Source: Bacillota bacterium
Lineage (GTDB): Bacteria > Bacillota > Clostridia > Oscillospirales > Oscillospiraceae
Direction of reading: 5' to 3'
Length of the DNA: 43,711 nt
Assembly (NCBI GenBank): GCA_029224785.1
Contig: JAQXVF010000063.1
Coordinates: 1-43,711, forward strand
Both the position numbers and the translations under genes were made by a program. The notes beneath the pieces are model-generated. The model did no database searches, was not told the DNA's origin, and worked only from the letters and a program-made list of their open reading frames with translations. The number at the start of each line of letters is the position of its first letter. Position 1 is the first letter of the stretch. Below are positions 1 to 7,674 of the stretch, piece by piece.

Positions 1-325
1 TGAAAATCCCTGCCGCTGACAGGAACGGAGCCTCTTGCTCCCAGGATGGCAACAGATGCACCTTGCCTCATTCCAGCATCACACTCCCCCTATTTTTATC
101 ACATCATATCATAAGCAAAACGTCCTTGCAATCAATCCCGGCAAATCATATTGTATTTTGACAGAATTCGCCATTTTTAACCAGCATTTCCAGAAATTCT
201 CCCACCTATATATGGTGAGATAAATTGCTTCTCTGTTCAAGGTTTCTTACCATGAAGACTGGCTGGCAGGTCTTACGTTCCCTATATCTTTTTCCCGGTT
301 TCCACCCTTACCATGACGATTCCTG
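1..325. other. Non-coding left edge, no gene supported
   Basis: No open frame here has a ribosome site or a recognisable product; a 62-codon frame at 35-223 has neither. The only structure I can see is the first copy of a hairpin-bearing repeat at 199-245. The stretch may be the intergenic space behind a gene outside the window. Confidence 0.6.
199..245. repeat. Hairpin-bearing repeat, copy 1
   Basis: This 47-base stretch starts CTCCCACCTA and contains the block AATTGCTTCTCTGT; it recurs in the same orientation at 2426-2473, on the other side of the EAL gene. A short stem, CACC pairing with GGTG, is visible at its left. The arrangement resembles the hairpin ends of IS200/IS605-type elements, but no tnpA or tnpB gene lies between the copies, so this assignment is only a guess. 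Confidence 0.55.
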
Positions 326-354
326 TTGCATGGAAAAGCACAGCCTGTTATCAT
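326..354 (+). promoter_or_regulatory. Candidate sigma-A promoter of the EAL gene
   Basis: TTGCAT at 326-331 and TATCAT at 349-354 are separated by 17 bases. The -10 matches consensus at five of six positions, the -35 at three. A start near 361 would leave a leader of about 37 bases before the ATG at 398. Confidence 0.45.
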
Positions 355-397
355 AAAAACAGTGAAGCAAAAAGACAGACTCGAAAGAGGGATTGGT

Positions 398-2266
398 ATG
401 AACATTCAAATTCAGTTGTGCGGCCTGTGCATTCTGGTTCTGCTGATCATTTTTCTCAACAGCCACCGGACACTTCGGCTATATAAGGAAAAAGTGTTCT
501 ACCTCGTGCTCTATACCATTACCAGCAGTCTTGTTTTGGATATCCTTTCCCTCATATGCATCTATTTCCGGCATTTTTTGCCCCTGTACCTGGTGAATTT
601 TATCTGTAAATCCTATATTATTACATTGATCTGGGGGACATGCTCGGCGCTGATCTATGTCATCACGGATCTGGTGTCCGAGGCGCGGCACCGCCGGCTC
701 ACCCGGATACTGCTGCTTTTGCTCGGCGTCCAGAGCGCATTGATCTACGTTCTTCCTATCCACATCTTCGACGACGGAAGCCAGGTCTATACCTATGGCG
801 CTGCCGTGCTGGCGGTTTATCTGTTCGTGGCCGTGTACATGGCCGCGACCCTGAGCGCCGCCTTTATGTTCCGGAAGCGTCTGAACCCCCGGCGAGGCTT
901 TGCCATCGTCCTTTGGATGCTGATCTGGATCGTGGCCGCCGCCATTCAGTTTTTGAACAGCGCCTTGCTGATCGTTGGCTTTGCCAGCGCTTTGGGCGTC
1001 CTGATTTTGTTTGTTCTTCTGGAAAATCCGGAGGCGAATCTGGATCGCCGACTGGGCTGCTTCAACGCCTATGCACTGACAGAATACCTCAAGCAGCTTT
1101 ATGCCCAGCATCTCGGCTTCAGCGTTCTTGAAATTACCTTTGACAGCACCGTGCCTTCCGGGGGGCAGGACTTTGATACCAATGAGATCCTGCAGAAAAT
1201 GATCCGCGTGGCAAATCGCAGTGGGAAATTGTGGGTGTTTAAGCGCATCAGCCTGAGCCTTGTCATCATCGCTCCGGATCCGCAGTCCCTGGAAGATGTC
1301 AGCAAGGAGATCTTTTCCGAATTTTCGGATATGGATTGCGTCCGGGATGCGGTGCGCTGCATCCTGGTTCCCTGTGCCGATGTGTTTTTCGATGCGGATG
1401 ATCTGTTCCGCTTCCTGGCCTTTGCCTCATCATCACGCAGAGATCGCACAGGTGCCCTGCTCACTGCCAACATGGCTGCTGTGGACCGCTACCGGGCGCA
1501 GCATCTGATGGAAGCGGAAATCGCCAATGCGCTGGCCGAAGACCGGGTAGAGGTATTCTATCAGCCCATCTATTCCACCGCCGAACACTGCTTTGCTTCT
1601 GCCGAAGCGCTGATCCGCATCAGGACCCGGGACGGGGAGCTGCTCCCTCCCGGCCGCTTCATTCCAATCGCCGAGGAAACCGGCCAGATCCTGGATCTGG
1701 GAGAGCGGGTGTTTGAAAAGGTCTGCCGGTTTTTGAAAGAATCCGAGGCCCTTTCCCTTGGGATTCGGTATGTGGAAGTGAATCTGTCCGTGGTGCAGTG
1801 CGAACGGGCCAATTTGTCCCAGCGGCTGATCTCCATCATCGGTCAATACGGGATTGCTCCCGGCCTGATCAATCTGGAAATAACCGAAACCGCATCCATC
1901 AGTGCCCGGATCACACTGCTGGAAAATATGAAGCGGCTGATCGACTACGGCTTTACCTTTTCCTTGGATGATTTCGGCAAAGGGGAATCCAACCTGATGT
2001 ATGTGGTCGAAATGCCGGTCTCCATCGTCAAGCTGGATTACGATTTGACCAAAGCATTTTTCCGTTCACCGAAGGCCAGACAGGTGGTGCAGGCCGTAGT
2101 CGGTATGGCGCACAACATGGGACTGAAGCTGGTGGCGGAGGGCATTGAGACAGACGAGGAATTCGCCGGTATGAAGCAGGAGGGCCTCGATTTTATTCAG
2201 GGCTTTTACTATTCCCAGCCCCTGCCTCAATCGGATTTTCTGGAATTTTTGCGCAGCCACAGCTGA
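398..2266 (+). CDS. Membrane-bound EAL-domain c-di-GMP phosphodiesterase
   Basis: A 622-residue protein predicted to hydrolyse cyclic di-GMP to pGpG at the membrane. About residues 1-210 form roughly seven hydrophobic segments, probably a sensory membrane module. Residues about 215-350 look like a degenerate GGDEF-type domain without a GGDEF motif. Residues about 370-620 are an EAL domain with its key elements present: EAL (Glu403), NLS, EITE, DDFG, KLD, VAEGIET and QGF, so catalysis is expected. The loop reads DDFGKG rather than the usual DDFGTG. I chose the ATG at 398 because GAAAGAGGG stands just upstream; the frame is open back to a TTG at 326, but that has no ribosome site. It is monocistronic and flanked by two repeat copies. 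Its membrane ligand is unknown. Confidence 0.9.
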   Translation: MNIQIQLCGLCILVLLIIFLNSHRTLRLYKEKVFYLVLYTITSSLVLDILSLICIYFRHFLPLYLVNFICKSYIITLIWGTCSALIYVITDLVSEARHRRLTRILLLLLGVQSALIYVLPIHIFDDGSQVYTYGAAVLAVYLFVAVYMAATLSAAFMFRKRLNPRRGFAIVLWMLIWIVAAAIQFLNSALLIVGFASALGVLILFVLLENPEANLDRRLGCFNAYALTEYLKQLYAQHLGFSVLEITFDSTVPSGGQDFDTNEILQKMIRVANRSGKLWVFKRISLSLVIIAPDPQSLEDVSKEIFSEFSDMDCVRDAVRCILVPCADVFFDADDLFRFLAFASSSRRDRTGALLTANMAAVDRYRAQHLMEAEIANALAEDRVEVFYQPIYSTAEHCFASAEALIRIRTRDGELLPPGRFIPIAEETGQILDLGERVFEKVCRFLKESEALSLGIRYVEVNLSVVQCERANLSQRLISIIGQYGIAPGLINLEITETASISARITLLENMKRLIDYGFTFSLDDFGKGESNLMYVVEMPVSIVKLDYDLTKAFFRSPKARQVVQAVVGMAHNMGLKLVAEGIETDEEFAGMKQEGLDFIQGFYYSQPLPQSDFLEFLRSHS

Positions 2267-2690
2267 GAGCGTCGGAACCGGTTTTGCGCCGCACTGCAGA
2301 AAACGGTTGACTTTCACCTGTTCAGCTATTGAACGGGAGAGACGCAGGCATCAATGCTCAAAATGACTTCCTCCGGATTTCGGTAAAAAGGAAGTATGCA
2401 TTTTTATCTTAAATCAGCAAGAATACTCCCACCTACAAGGTGGTGAGATGAATTGCTTCTCTGTACGAGGTTTGATCATTATGGCAAGAAACTCTCGCTT
2501 AATTTCTGGAGTTTTCCTCATGCGTTTTTGTCCTGCTGATGTAATGCGGAAGCTAAACTTACCCGGCGTTGATCTTACTGAACTGACGTTCCCAGGATAG
2601 TAATCAGAGCCAGTGGCCTCAATGGACCGCTGACTCTGATTCGGCGCACTCGGGACTTTATTTCCGTAAAATAGGCACAAGCACCCATCA
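2267..2690. other. Intergenic region with degenerate sequence
   Basis: Apart from repeat copy 2 I see no gene. A minus-strand frame at 2414-2698 runs through the repeat and has no recognisable product. The palindrome-rich stretch around 2600-2650 is unexplained. Confidence 0.5.
2426..2473. repeat. Hairpin-bearing repeat, copy 2
   Basis: Second copy of the repeat at 199-245, same orientation, about four fifths identical over 48 bases. Here the stem is perfect: CCACCT (2429-2434), loop ACA, AGGTGG (2438-2443). The pair encloses the EAL gene, as the ends of a decayed mobile element would, but no transposase is seen. Confidence 0.55.
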
Positions 2691-2721
2691 AAAAGCACAG
2701 AGCGTTTTGCTCTGTGCTTTT
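2691..2721. terminator. Bidirectional intrinsic terminator
   Basis: AAAAGCACAGAGC (2691-2703), loop GTTTT, then the complementary GCTCTGTGCTTTT (2709-2721). It has A and T tracts on both sides, so it could stop transcription either way. No intact gene abuts it; it may have served the degenerate sequence on either side. Confidence 0.75.
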
Positions 2722-2859
2722 TCTATCAATTTGACCCATTCTTCGGAAAAGCATGACTATTGGACACTGCTGAGGTTTGGTAAAATACATGTATCGAGAA
2801 GGCACTTACCTGTGAGGGCCGGATGCTTTCCGGATGAAGGGAGAGTGGGAACAGAAGTG

Positions 2860-3327
2860 GTTCAGATACCGTCCGCCGGCCTCGCCTGTGAGATCTGCGG
2901 TGGCGGCAGGATCTCCGTTGTGATCGGGAGGGGCCTTGGCGCCGCCGGCAGTGCTTCCGCTCTGGCGCGCACGTCGGGCAACATCGCCATGGAACTGCAC
3001 CAGCTTCTGGAACGGCTCCCCCCATGAGGAGAAGATGGTCGTGCCTGCACATTCTCAGGGCGGAACGTACGCGTGGAAATTCGCCAAAGCGTACCCGGAG
3101 CAGGTCGGCAGACCCGTGCTCCTGGACCCACTTTTGCCGGAGGACTGCCGGTTCCGCACGGACCTGACGAAGGCCTGGTTCAAAAAGAGCGGCGCGGACA
3201 AAACGGGCAGACCGAAGCACTGTGGCAGGAGGTCATGCGGGCTTATGGCTCCTGCACCGTCTGCGCCAAGCACAGCAGCCATTATATCCACCTGACGGAC
3301 CCGGACCTGGTCTGCACATTGTCCTGA
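2860..3327 (+). pseudogene. Alpha/beta-hydrolase remnant with two frameshifts
   Basis: Three overlapping frames together give one alpha/beta-hydrolase core. Up to about 3024 the first frame ends in NIAMELHQLLERL, which is the helix before the nucleophile strand. The next frame carries the nucleophile elbow AHSQGG and GTYAWKFAKAYPEQV, and from about 3195 the first frame resumes with the catalytic-histidine segment HYIHLTDPDLV before a stop at 3325-3327. The first shift falls at a run of six C (about 3016-3023), the second near AAAAC at 3199-3204. The two shifts compensate. The N-terminal strands are not clear, so the start given is approximate. It is either a decayed gene or a functional gene with two sequencing indels; I favour decay because the N-terminus is also missing. 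Confidence 0.65.
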
Positions 3328-3463
3328 GGGCTTCACCAGCGTTCGCATCTATAAATTTCACACAAACGGCTGAAAAATCCGCCTATCTGAAACGTCGGAC
3401 CCTCTGTACAATAGGAACATCAACAAAGCCTTACCGGGCAATCCATATGTGAGGAGCATCATT

Positions 3464-4147
3464 ATGAAAAAAGTAAGCGGTATTTTATGGGGGATCGTAC
3501 TTGTGACGGTGGGCGTCATTTTGGCGGTGAACGCCCTGGGCATCGCCAGTATTGACATTTTCTTTGACGGCTGGTGGACGCTGTTCATCATCGTGCCCTG
3601 CGCGGTGGGCCTGTTCACCGGATACGACAAGGGAGGCCATCTCATCGGACTCTGCGTTGGCGTGCTATTGCTGCTCTGCTGCCAGGGCATCCTGGACTTC
3701 GGGGTCCTCTGGAAACTGCTTGTCCCGGCGATCATCGTGCTCATCGGCGCCAAAATGATCCTGCGCGGCGTGTTCGGCAGCCGGGGCGAACAGGTTTTTC
3801 AGCAGATGAAAGAGACCGACGGCGCTGTCAGAAGCGGGGCGGCGACGTTTTCCAGCGCCACCTTCGATTATACCGGCGAGGTCTTTGAGGGAGCCCAGCT
3901 GGATGCCGTTTTCGGCGGCATCAAGTGCGACCTGCGGGGCGCGGTGATCAATGGGGACTGCGTCATCAATGCCTCCGCCATCTTCGGCGGCATCGACATT
4001 TACGTCCCCGAGGGCCTGAACGTCAAGGTCAGCTCCAATTCCATCTTCGGCGGCGTGTCCGGCAGGGAGCGCCGGAACGACCCCGCCAACCAGCACACCC
4101 TGTACCTGAATGCCACCTGCCTGTTTGGAGGTGTGGAAGTAAAATGA
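3464..4147 (+). CDS. LiaF-like membrane protein
   Basis: A 227-residue protein. Residues about 1-95 make four closely packed transmembrane segments, as in the LiaF/DUF5668 N-terminal domain. The last ~110 residues form the repetitive, Gly-rich beta domain typical of LiaF-like 'cell wall-active antibiotics response' proteins, with FGGI, FGGID, FGGVS and FGGVEV repeats. In Bacillus LiaF restrains the LiaS kinase; no LiaRS kinase pair is present here, so the role is open, probably in envelope stress. The ATG at 3464 follows GAGGAG by seven bases; an in-frame ATG at 3449 lies before that site and is less likely. The stop overlaps the next start (ATGA), indicating translational coupling. Confidence 0.8.
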   Translation: MKKVSGILWGIVLVTVGVILAVNALGIASIDIFFDGWWTLFIIVPCAVGLFTGYDKGGHLIGLCVGVLLLLCCQGILDFGVLWKLLVPAIIVLIGAKMILRGVFGSRGEQVFQQMKETDGAVRSGAATFSSATFDYTGEVFEGAQLDAVFGGIKCDLRGAVINGDCVINASAIFGGIDIYVPEGLNVKVSSNSIFGGVSGRERRNDPANQHTLYLNATCLFGGVEVK

Positions 4148-4947
4148 CACCGGCACAAAGAATTATCAAATACTGCGCCATTGCCTTTGCCCTGTTTCTG
4201 ATCGTCAGCATCGTGGGCGGCATCCTCGGTGCCCTTTCCTCCCTTTCCCTGTTCGTCAGCGACGGTGACGTGGGAGAAATGAAAGCCTACGCCGTCACCG
4301 AACCCGTCAGCTGTCTGAATATTGACCTCAGCGGTGCGGTACTGGAGATCCGTTCGGGAGATCGGTTCTCCGTGGAAAGCAACCACAAATACCTGCAGAC
4401 CTCCGTCCGTGACGGAGAACTGGTCCTCGAGGAGACCCGCCCCGTATTCGGCTTCCATTCCAATGGAGTTCGGGTCCTGCTGACGGTGCCGAAGGATTAT
4501 TCCTTTGACAGGATCACCATCAATGCAGGCGCCGGTTCGGTACGGATCGATACGCTTTCCTGCAGAAGGCTCTCCCTGGATCTGGGTGCAGGAGAGGTGC
4601 AGATCGACAGTCTGATCGCATCCGACAAAGGAAAGATCAGCGGCGGCGCCGGTAAGCTCACCCTCTCCGGCGGTGAACTGAACAATCTGGAATACGATAT
4701 GGGTGTGGGACAGGTCAACCTGAAGAGCAGACTCACCGGAGACTGCGATATCGACTGCGGCGTCGGTGAACTGAACCTGACCCTCCTGGGTGACGCCAGC
4801 GACTACCGGATCTGCCTGAGCAAAGGACTGGGAAGCGCCGATCTGGATGGCTCCAGTATGCAGGACGGCGGATGCTACGGCAACGGTGACAACCGAATCG
4901 ACATCGACGGCGGTGTCGGCGCCATCCACGTCCGGTTTGACCGGTAA
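4144..4947 (+). CDS. DUF4097-like beta-repeat membrane protein
   Basis: A 267-residue protein with one N-terminal membrane segment (residues about 8-36) and then a long run of short beta strands with repeated INAGAGSVRI, LDLGAGEVQI, ISGGAGKL, DMGVGQV, DCGVGEL units. This is the DUF4097 (adhesin-like beta-helix) pattern and should sit outside the membrane. Its start overlaps the LiaF-like gene by four bases. Such pairs are common in Firmicutes and are usually linked to envelope stress control; the precise role is not known. The open frame extends further upstream but only inside the preceding gene. Confidence 0.75.
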   Translation: MTPAQRIIKYCAIAFALFLIVSIVGGILGALSSLSLFVSDGDVGEMKAYAVTEPVSCLNIDLSGAVLEIRSGDRFSVESNHKYLQTSVRDGELVLEETRPVFGFHSNGVRVLLTVPKDYSFDRITINAGAGSVRIDTLSCRRLSLDLGAGEVQIDSLIASDKGKISGGAGKLTLSGGELNNLEYDMGVGQVNLKSRLTGDCDIDCGVGELNLTLLGDASDYRICLSKGLGSADLDGSSMQDGGCYGNGDNRIDIDGGVGAIHVRFDR

Positions 4948-4989
4948 CGTTCCCCTTCCCCCGATCTTTCCCGAAGGCCGAAAAACCCT

Positions 4990-5018
4990 TTGCTATCTTT
5001 CCTCCGGTGTGGTATACT
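4990..5018 (+). promoter_or_regulatory. Promoter of the zinc-ribbon gene
   Basis: TTGCTA (4990-4995), 17-base spacer, TATACT (5013-5018), with TG one base before the -10 (extended -10). The start would be near 5025, giving a very short leader in front of the ATG at 5043. Confidence 0.6.
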
Positions 5019-5042
5019 GAAACGGAAGGAGGGATAGGTGTC

Positions 5043-5249
5043 ATGCTGCTGAACGGATGCCGGGAAGGCAAACTCACCCCCAGGCTTGTGGAGGTCAAAT
5101 GCCCGAGATGCGGTCAGAGTGTGGAGGTGTTCGTCCGGATGGACGGCGCCCCCGGCGAAGCCGGAACTCTGGTCGGTGACGAAGTCTGCTCCTGCGGTCA
5201 TGTGCTTCCTGCAGGAAGCTATCGGACCGACTATCAGGAGGAAGATTGA
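5043..5249 (+). CDS. Small zinc-ribbon protein
   Basis: A 68-residue protein with two Cys pairs, CPRCGQ and CSCGH, spaced about 30 residues apart, a typical structural zinc ribbon. The start at 5043 follows GGAAGGAGGG by nine bases; an earlier in-frame ATG at 5007 overlaps the promoter. Monocistronic, with its own promoter and terminator. I do not recognise a specific family, and the function is unknown; binding to nucleic acid or protein is possible. Confidence 0.7.
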   Translation: MLLNGCREGKLTPRLVEVKCPRCGQSVEVFVRMDGAPGEAGTLVGDEVCSCGHVLPAGSYRTDYQEED

Positions 5250-5259
5250 ACCGCACATA

Positions 5260-5300
5260 ACGCCCCTCGATGCGCTGCTGCCATCGAGGGGCGTGTTCTT
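5260..5300 (+). terminator. Intrinsic terminator after the zinc-ribbon gene
   Basis: A perfect 13-bp stem, ACGCCCCTCGATG (5260-5272) with CATCGAGGGGCGT (5282-5294), nine-base loop, followed by GTTCTTTTTC. It lies between convergent genes; the U tract favours the plus direction. Confidence 0.85.
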
Positions 5301-5345
5301 TTTCGGTGTGCCCACCTCCCTGAATCGGATACGCCGGCAGAATGG

Positions 5346-5750
5346 TTACTCCCCGCTGCCGGAGACGGTTTCTCCCGTCCAGTTCTGGATGCCTCCAAAC
5401 TCCACCACGTTGGAATACCCCAGTTTCACCAGCTTCTCGGATGCTTGCTTGCTGCGGTTTCCGCTGCGGCAATAGACAAGAATCCGTTGATCCTTGTCGG
5501 GAAGTTCCGGGATTTCCGTCGTGCCGATGGACTCGTTGGGGATGCAGATGGCACCGGGGATGTGGCCCTGTTCATACTCCGCCTGCGTCCGCACATCCAG
5601 AAGGACATACTCCGTCTCCGTTTCCATCATGGCAGCCGCCTCGGATGTGCTGATCTGCCGGTAGGTAATCTCGCTCTTTTCCATCCCACTGCAGCCACCA
5701 AGCAGCAAGAGCGCCGCCAGGAAAGCAAGGATTCTGCAAGCCATTTTCAT
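5346..5750 (-). CDS. Rhodanese-domain lipoprotein
   Basis: A 134-residue exported lipoprotein: signal peptide with lipobox LGGC (lipid Cys20), then one rhodanese domain (about residues 30-130). The active loop is CRSGNRS with catalytic Cys94, and the LLDVRTQAEYEQGHI signature is intact, so sulfur-transferase or persulfide chemistry on the outer face of the membrane is expected; the physiological acceptor is unknown. I set the start at 5750 because AGGAGG lies eight bases upstream; the frame extends twelve codons further without support. It has its own promoter. Confidence 0.88.
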   Translation of the reverse strand: MKMACRILAFLAALLLLGGCSGMEKSEITYRQISTSEAAAMMETETEYVLLDVRTQAEYEQGHIPGAICIPNESIGTTEIPELPDKDQRILVYCRSGNRSKQASEKLVKLGYSNVVEFGGIQNWTGETVSGSGE

Positions 5751-5815
5751 ATTCCATTCCTCCTGTTTTTCATTTTGGTCAGGCATTTATCGTTCAGCCG
5801 TTGTTGCCGTGACAG

Positions 5816-5843
5816 ATTATGAAACGGATTCATCCACTGTCAA
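5816..5843 (-). promoter_or_regulatory. Promoter of the rhodanese lipoprotein gene
   Basis: On the minus strand a perfect TTGACA (5843-5838) is followed after 16 bases by CATAAT (5821-5816). The transcript would start near 5809, about 60 bases before the start codon. Confidence 0.65.
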
Positions 5844-5894
5844 TATCGAAGCTTTTTTCTCCTCCATCATAGCAGAAACGGCGCAAAAAAGCTA

Positions 5895-5923
5895 TTGACA
5901 ACAGAAAAGGATTTGGGTACCAT
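5895..5923 (+). promoter_or_regulatory. Promoter that decides the NUDIX gene start
   Basis: Perfect TTGACA (5895-5900), 17-base spacer, TACCAT (5918-5923). A start near 5930 excludes the upstream in-frame initiators at 5895 and 5922 and points to the ATG at 5991. Confidence 0.55.
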
Positions 5924-5990
5924 GATTCCACACGAAAAGAAAAGGCTCCTCCGGGAAATCCCGGCGGATGACGAAAGAAAGGGTGCACAG

Positions 5991-6566
5991 ATGGAACTGC
6001 TGGATGTAGTCGATCAGAGCGGAATGCCCACCGGGGAGATTGTTTCCCGGGAAAAAGCCCACGCGGAAGGAATCCGGCACAGGACCTCCCATGTTTGGCT
6101 GCTTAGAACCCATGGTGGGAAGACCCAGATCCTTCTGCAAAAACGGTGTGAAAGCAAGGACTCCTGGCCCGGATGCTATGATATCTCCAGTGCCGGACAT
6201 ATCCCCGCCGGGGTGGATTTTCTGCCGTCCGCCATTCGGGAGCTGCAGGAGGAATTAGGGGTGAAGGTCAATCCGGATGCGCTTGTCTTTTGCGGTGACA
6301 GGACCATCTGTGAAGATGGTGTATTCCATGACCGTCCCTTCCATGACAGACAGTATTCCAGAGTGTTTGCCCTGCGGTGCGACCTGGAAGAAGCGGACTT
6401 TCGGGTTCAGAAGGAGGAGATCGACTCCGTTCGATGGATGGATCTGGAGGAATGCATCCGGGCAGTAAACGCCAACACGATCCTCCACTGCATTTATCCG
6501 GAAGAGCTAAAAATGGTCAAGGCATCCGCCCAGCGGGTCCTGTGGGGTGTGCTGCCCCAGTCCTGA
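5991..6566 (+). CDS. NUDIX hydrolase (YfcD / IPP-isomerase-like)
   Basis: A 191-residue cytoplasmic protein starting MELLDVVDQSGMPTG, the usual opening of the YfcD/isopentenyl-diphosphate-isomerase-like NUDIX group. The NUDIX box has an intact RELQEELGV core (metal-binding Glu residues), but the first conserved Glu after GHIPAG is Val. The substrate is a nucleoside or other diphosphate and cannot be named. The open frame reaches upstream to a TTG at 5895, but a promoter overlaps that part, an AAAGGG site precedes 5991, and the family normally starts here. Confidence 0.82.
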   Translation: MELLDVVDQSGMPTGEIVSREKAHAEGIRHRTSHVWLLRTHGGKTQILLQKRCESKDSWPGCYDISSAGHIPAGVDFLPSAIRELQEELGVKVNPDALVFCGDRTICEDGVFHDRPFHDRQYSRVFALRCDLEEADFRVQKEEIDSVRWMDLEECIRAVNANTILHCIYPEELKMVKASAQRVLWGVLPQS

Positions 6567-6617
6567 CACCCGCCATGCAGGCTCCCCAGGGAACTGACAC
6601 TTTTTTCCAAGAAAAAA

Positions 6618-6644
6618 TGGGTCGGGCAGCGTATGCCCGACCCA
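6618..6644 (-). terminator. Terminator of the unknown lipoprotein gene
   Basis: Perfect 11-bp stem TGGGTCGGGCA (6618-6628) / TGCCCGACCCA (6634-6644), loop GCGTA. On the minus strand it is followed by six T, immediately behind the stop codon of the minus-strand lipoprotein gene. Confidence 0.85.
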
Positions 6645-6657
6645 CTCTCTGTCCAAT

Positions 6658-7194
6658 TCAGATTACAAAATCGCAATCTCTTCCCGCAACCTTCTGGAAA
6701 GCGTCCACAAAGGACTGCGCCGTCATATCGCTGGAGCTGGAAACCATGATCAGCATCACCACGTCGCCGCAGCCGGCCACCATCATGTCATCCGCCTCAA
6801 CGCAAATCCATTTCCGGGGATCCACGCCTGCCTTCATGGCCTCTGCCACAGTTTTGGGATCCACGCCGGAAGCCGTGCGCACCATCACCATGGAAAAGGC
6901 GATGGAACCAATCATCGGCTCATAAAACGCAGCTTCCGTGATCTGGGAAGCATCCTCCAGGCCGGTAACGCTCTTGAGTATCCATTTGCCATCCTCGCTG
7001 GTATCTGTCAGGTCAACAGGAGTCGTGGCACCCATGAACTGCACAGGGTTCTGTTCGATCACTTTATTCAGCAGTTCTTCCATGGTGCCTTCCACGCTGG
7101 CAGCAGGCGCCGTCGTTTCGGTACTTTTTCCGCCGCAGGCAGTCAAAGACAGCAAAAGGGCGAGAGAAAGAATCACCGCAAACACTTTTTTCAT
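6658..7194 (-). CDS. Unknown lipoprotein
   Basis: A 178-residue exported lipoprotein with a short basic start, hydrophobic core and lipobox LTAC (Cys20), then a Thr/Ala-rich linker. The mature part of about 150 residues has no motif I can name; it has some resemblance in size and layout to DUF4358-type lipoproteins of Clostridia, but I cannot confirm it. The start at 7194 lies ten bases after GGAGG; an in-frame ATG at 7203 is too close to it. Own promoter at 7326-7354 and own terminator at 6618-6644. Confidence 0.8.
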   Translation of the reverse strand: MKKVFAVILSLALLLSLTACGGKSTETTAPAASVEGTMEELLNKVIEQNPVQFMGATTPVDLTDTSEDGKWILKSVTGLEDASQITEAAFYEPMIGSIAFSMVMVRTASGVDPKTVAEAMKAGVDPRKWICVEADDMMVAGCGDVVMLIMVSSSSDMTAQSFVDAFQKVAGRDCDFVI

Positions 7195-7325
7195 TTTTAT
7201 CATTCCTCCATAAAACAATGAATCACTTCTGTAACACAATACAAAGGGAAAGAATTGGGCGCAGCGCCCTCCGGGATGCCGGCGTCGACGTTCCGGACAT
7301 TCCGGTCTCTCTCCCTTTCGTGCAT

Positions 7326-7354
7326 ACTTTACCAAACGATTGCTTGTTTGTCAA
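7326..7354 (-). promoter_or_regulatory. Promoter of the unknown lipoprotein gene
   Basis: Minus strand: TTGACA (7354-7349), 17-base spacer, TAAAGT (7331-7326) with TG one base before the -10. The leader would be about 125 bases; it holds no clear structure. Confidence 0.65.
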
Positions 7355-7516
7355 GGAAGGCACGAAAAAGTCACAGTAAATTTACAATTCCGGAGAAATT
7401 CTGAATTTTTATCGATCAAAACCGTTCCTCTTTCCGGGATCCCGTTTCTCAGCTTCTCCTCTGTTTTCCGCTCTTCTCCGATCTTCTTCGTCCGCTGCGT
7501 CGAATACCCCGTTTTG

Positions 7517-7570
7517 GCATAACGAAAGACAGAAAAGTGATAGAAAAAAGCCGTTATGCTATAGTAAAAT
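7517..7570 (+). promoter_or_regulatory. Promoter and operator region of the carboxylesterase gene
   Basis: Three elements overlap. An inverted repeat GCATAACG (7517-7524) / CGTTATGC (7552-7559) has its arms 27 bases apart. A motif CAGAAAAGTGATAGAA (7530-7545) lies between the arms and recurs before the sugar-importer binding protein. The -10 is TATAGT (7560-7565) with TG one base upstream, or TAAAAT (7565-7570). No good -35 exists, which fits an activator-dependent promoter. The leader to 7675 is about 100 bases. Confidence 0.5.
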
Positions 7571-7674
7571 AGAAACAGGTTATCAAAACATGGGCTTCCC
7601 ATGAACCGGTCGGAGCACTTCCCGCAGAAATCCGTTATTTCGGACCAGGTATACCAACCAGAAAGGAAATGTCT

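Noticed and set aside
4733..5315. Minus-strand frames opposite the DUF4097 and zinc-ribbon genes
   Set aside because: Their translations are shadows and they span a strong terminator and a promoter.
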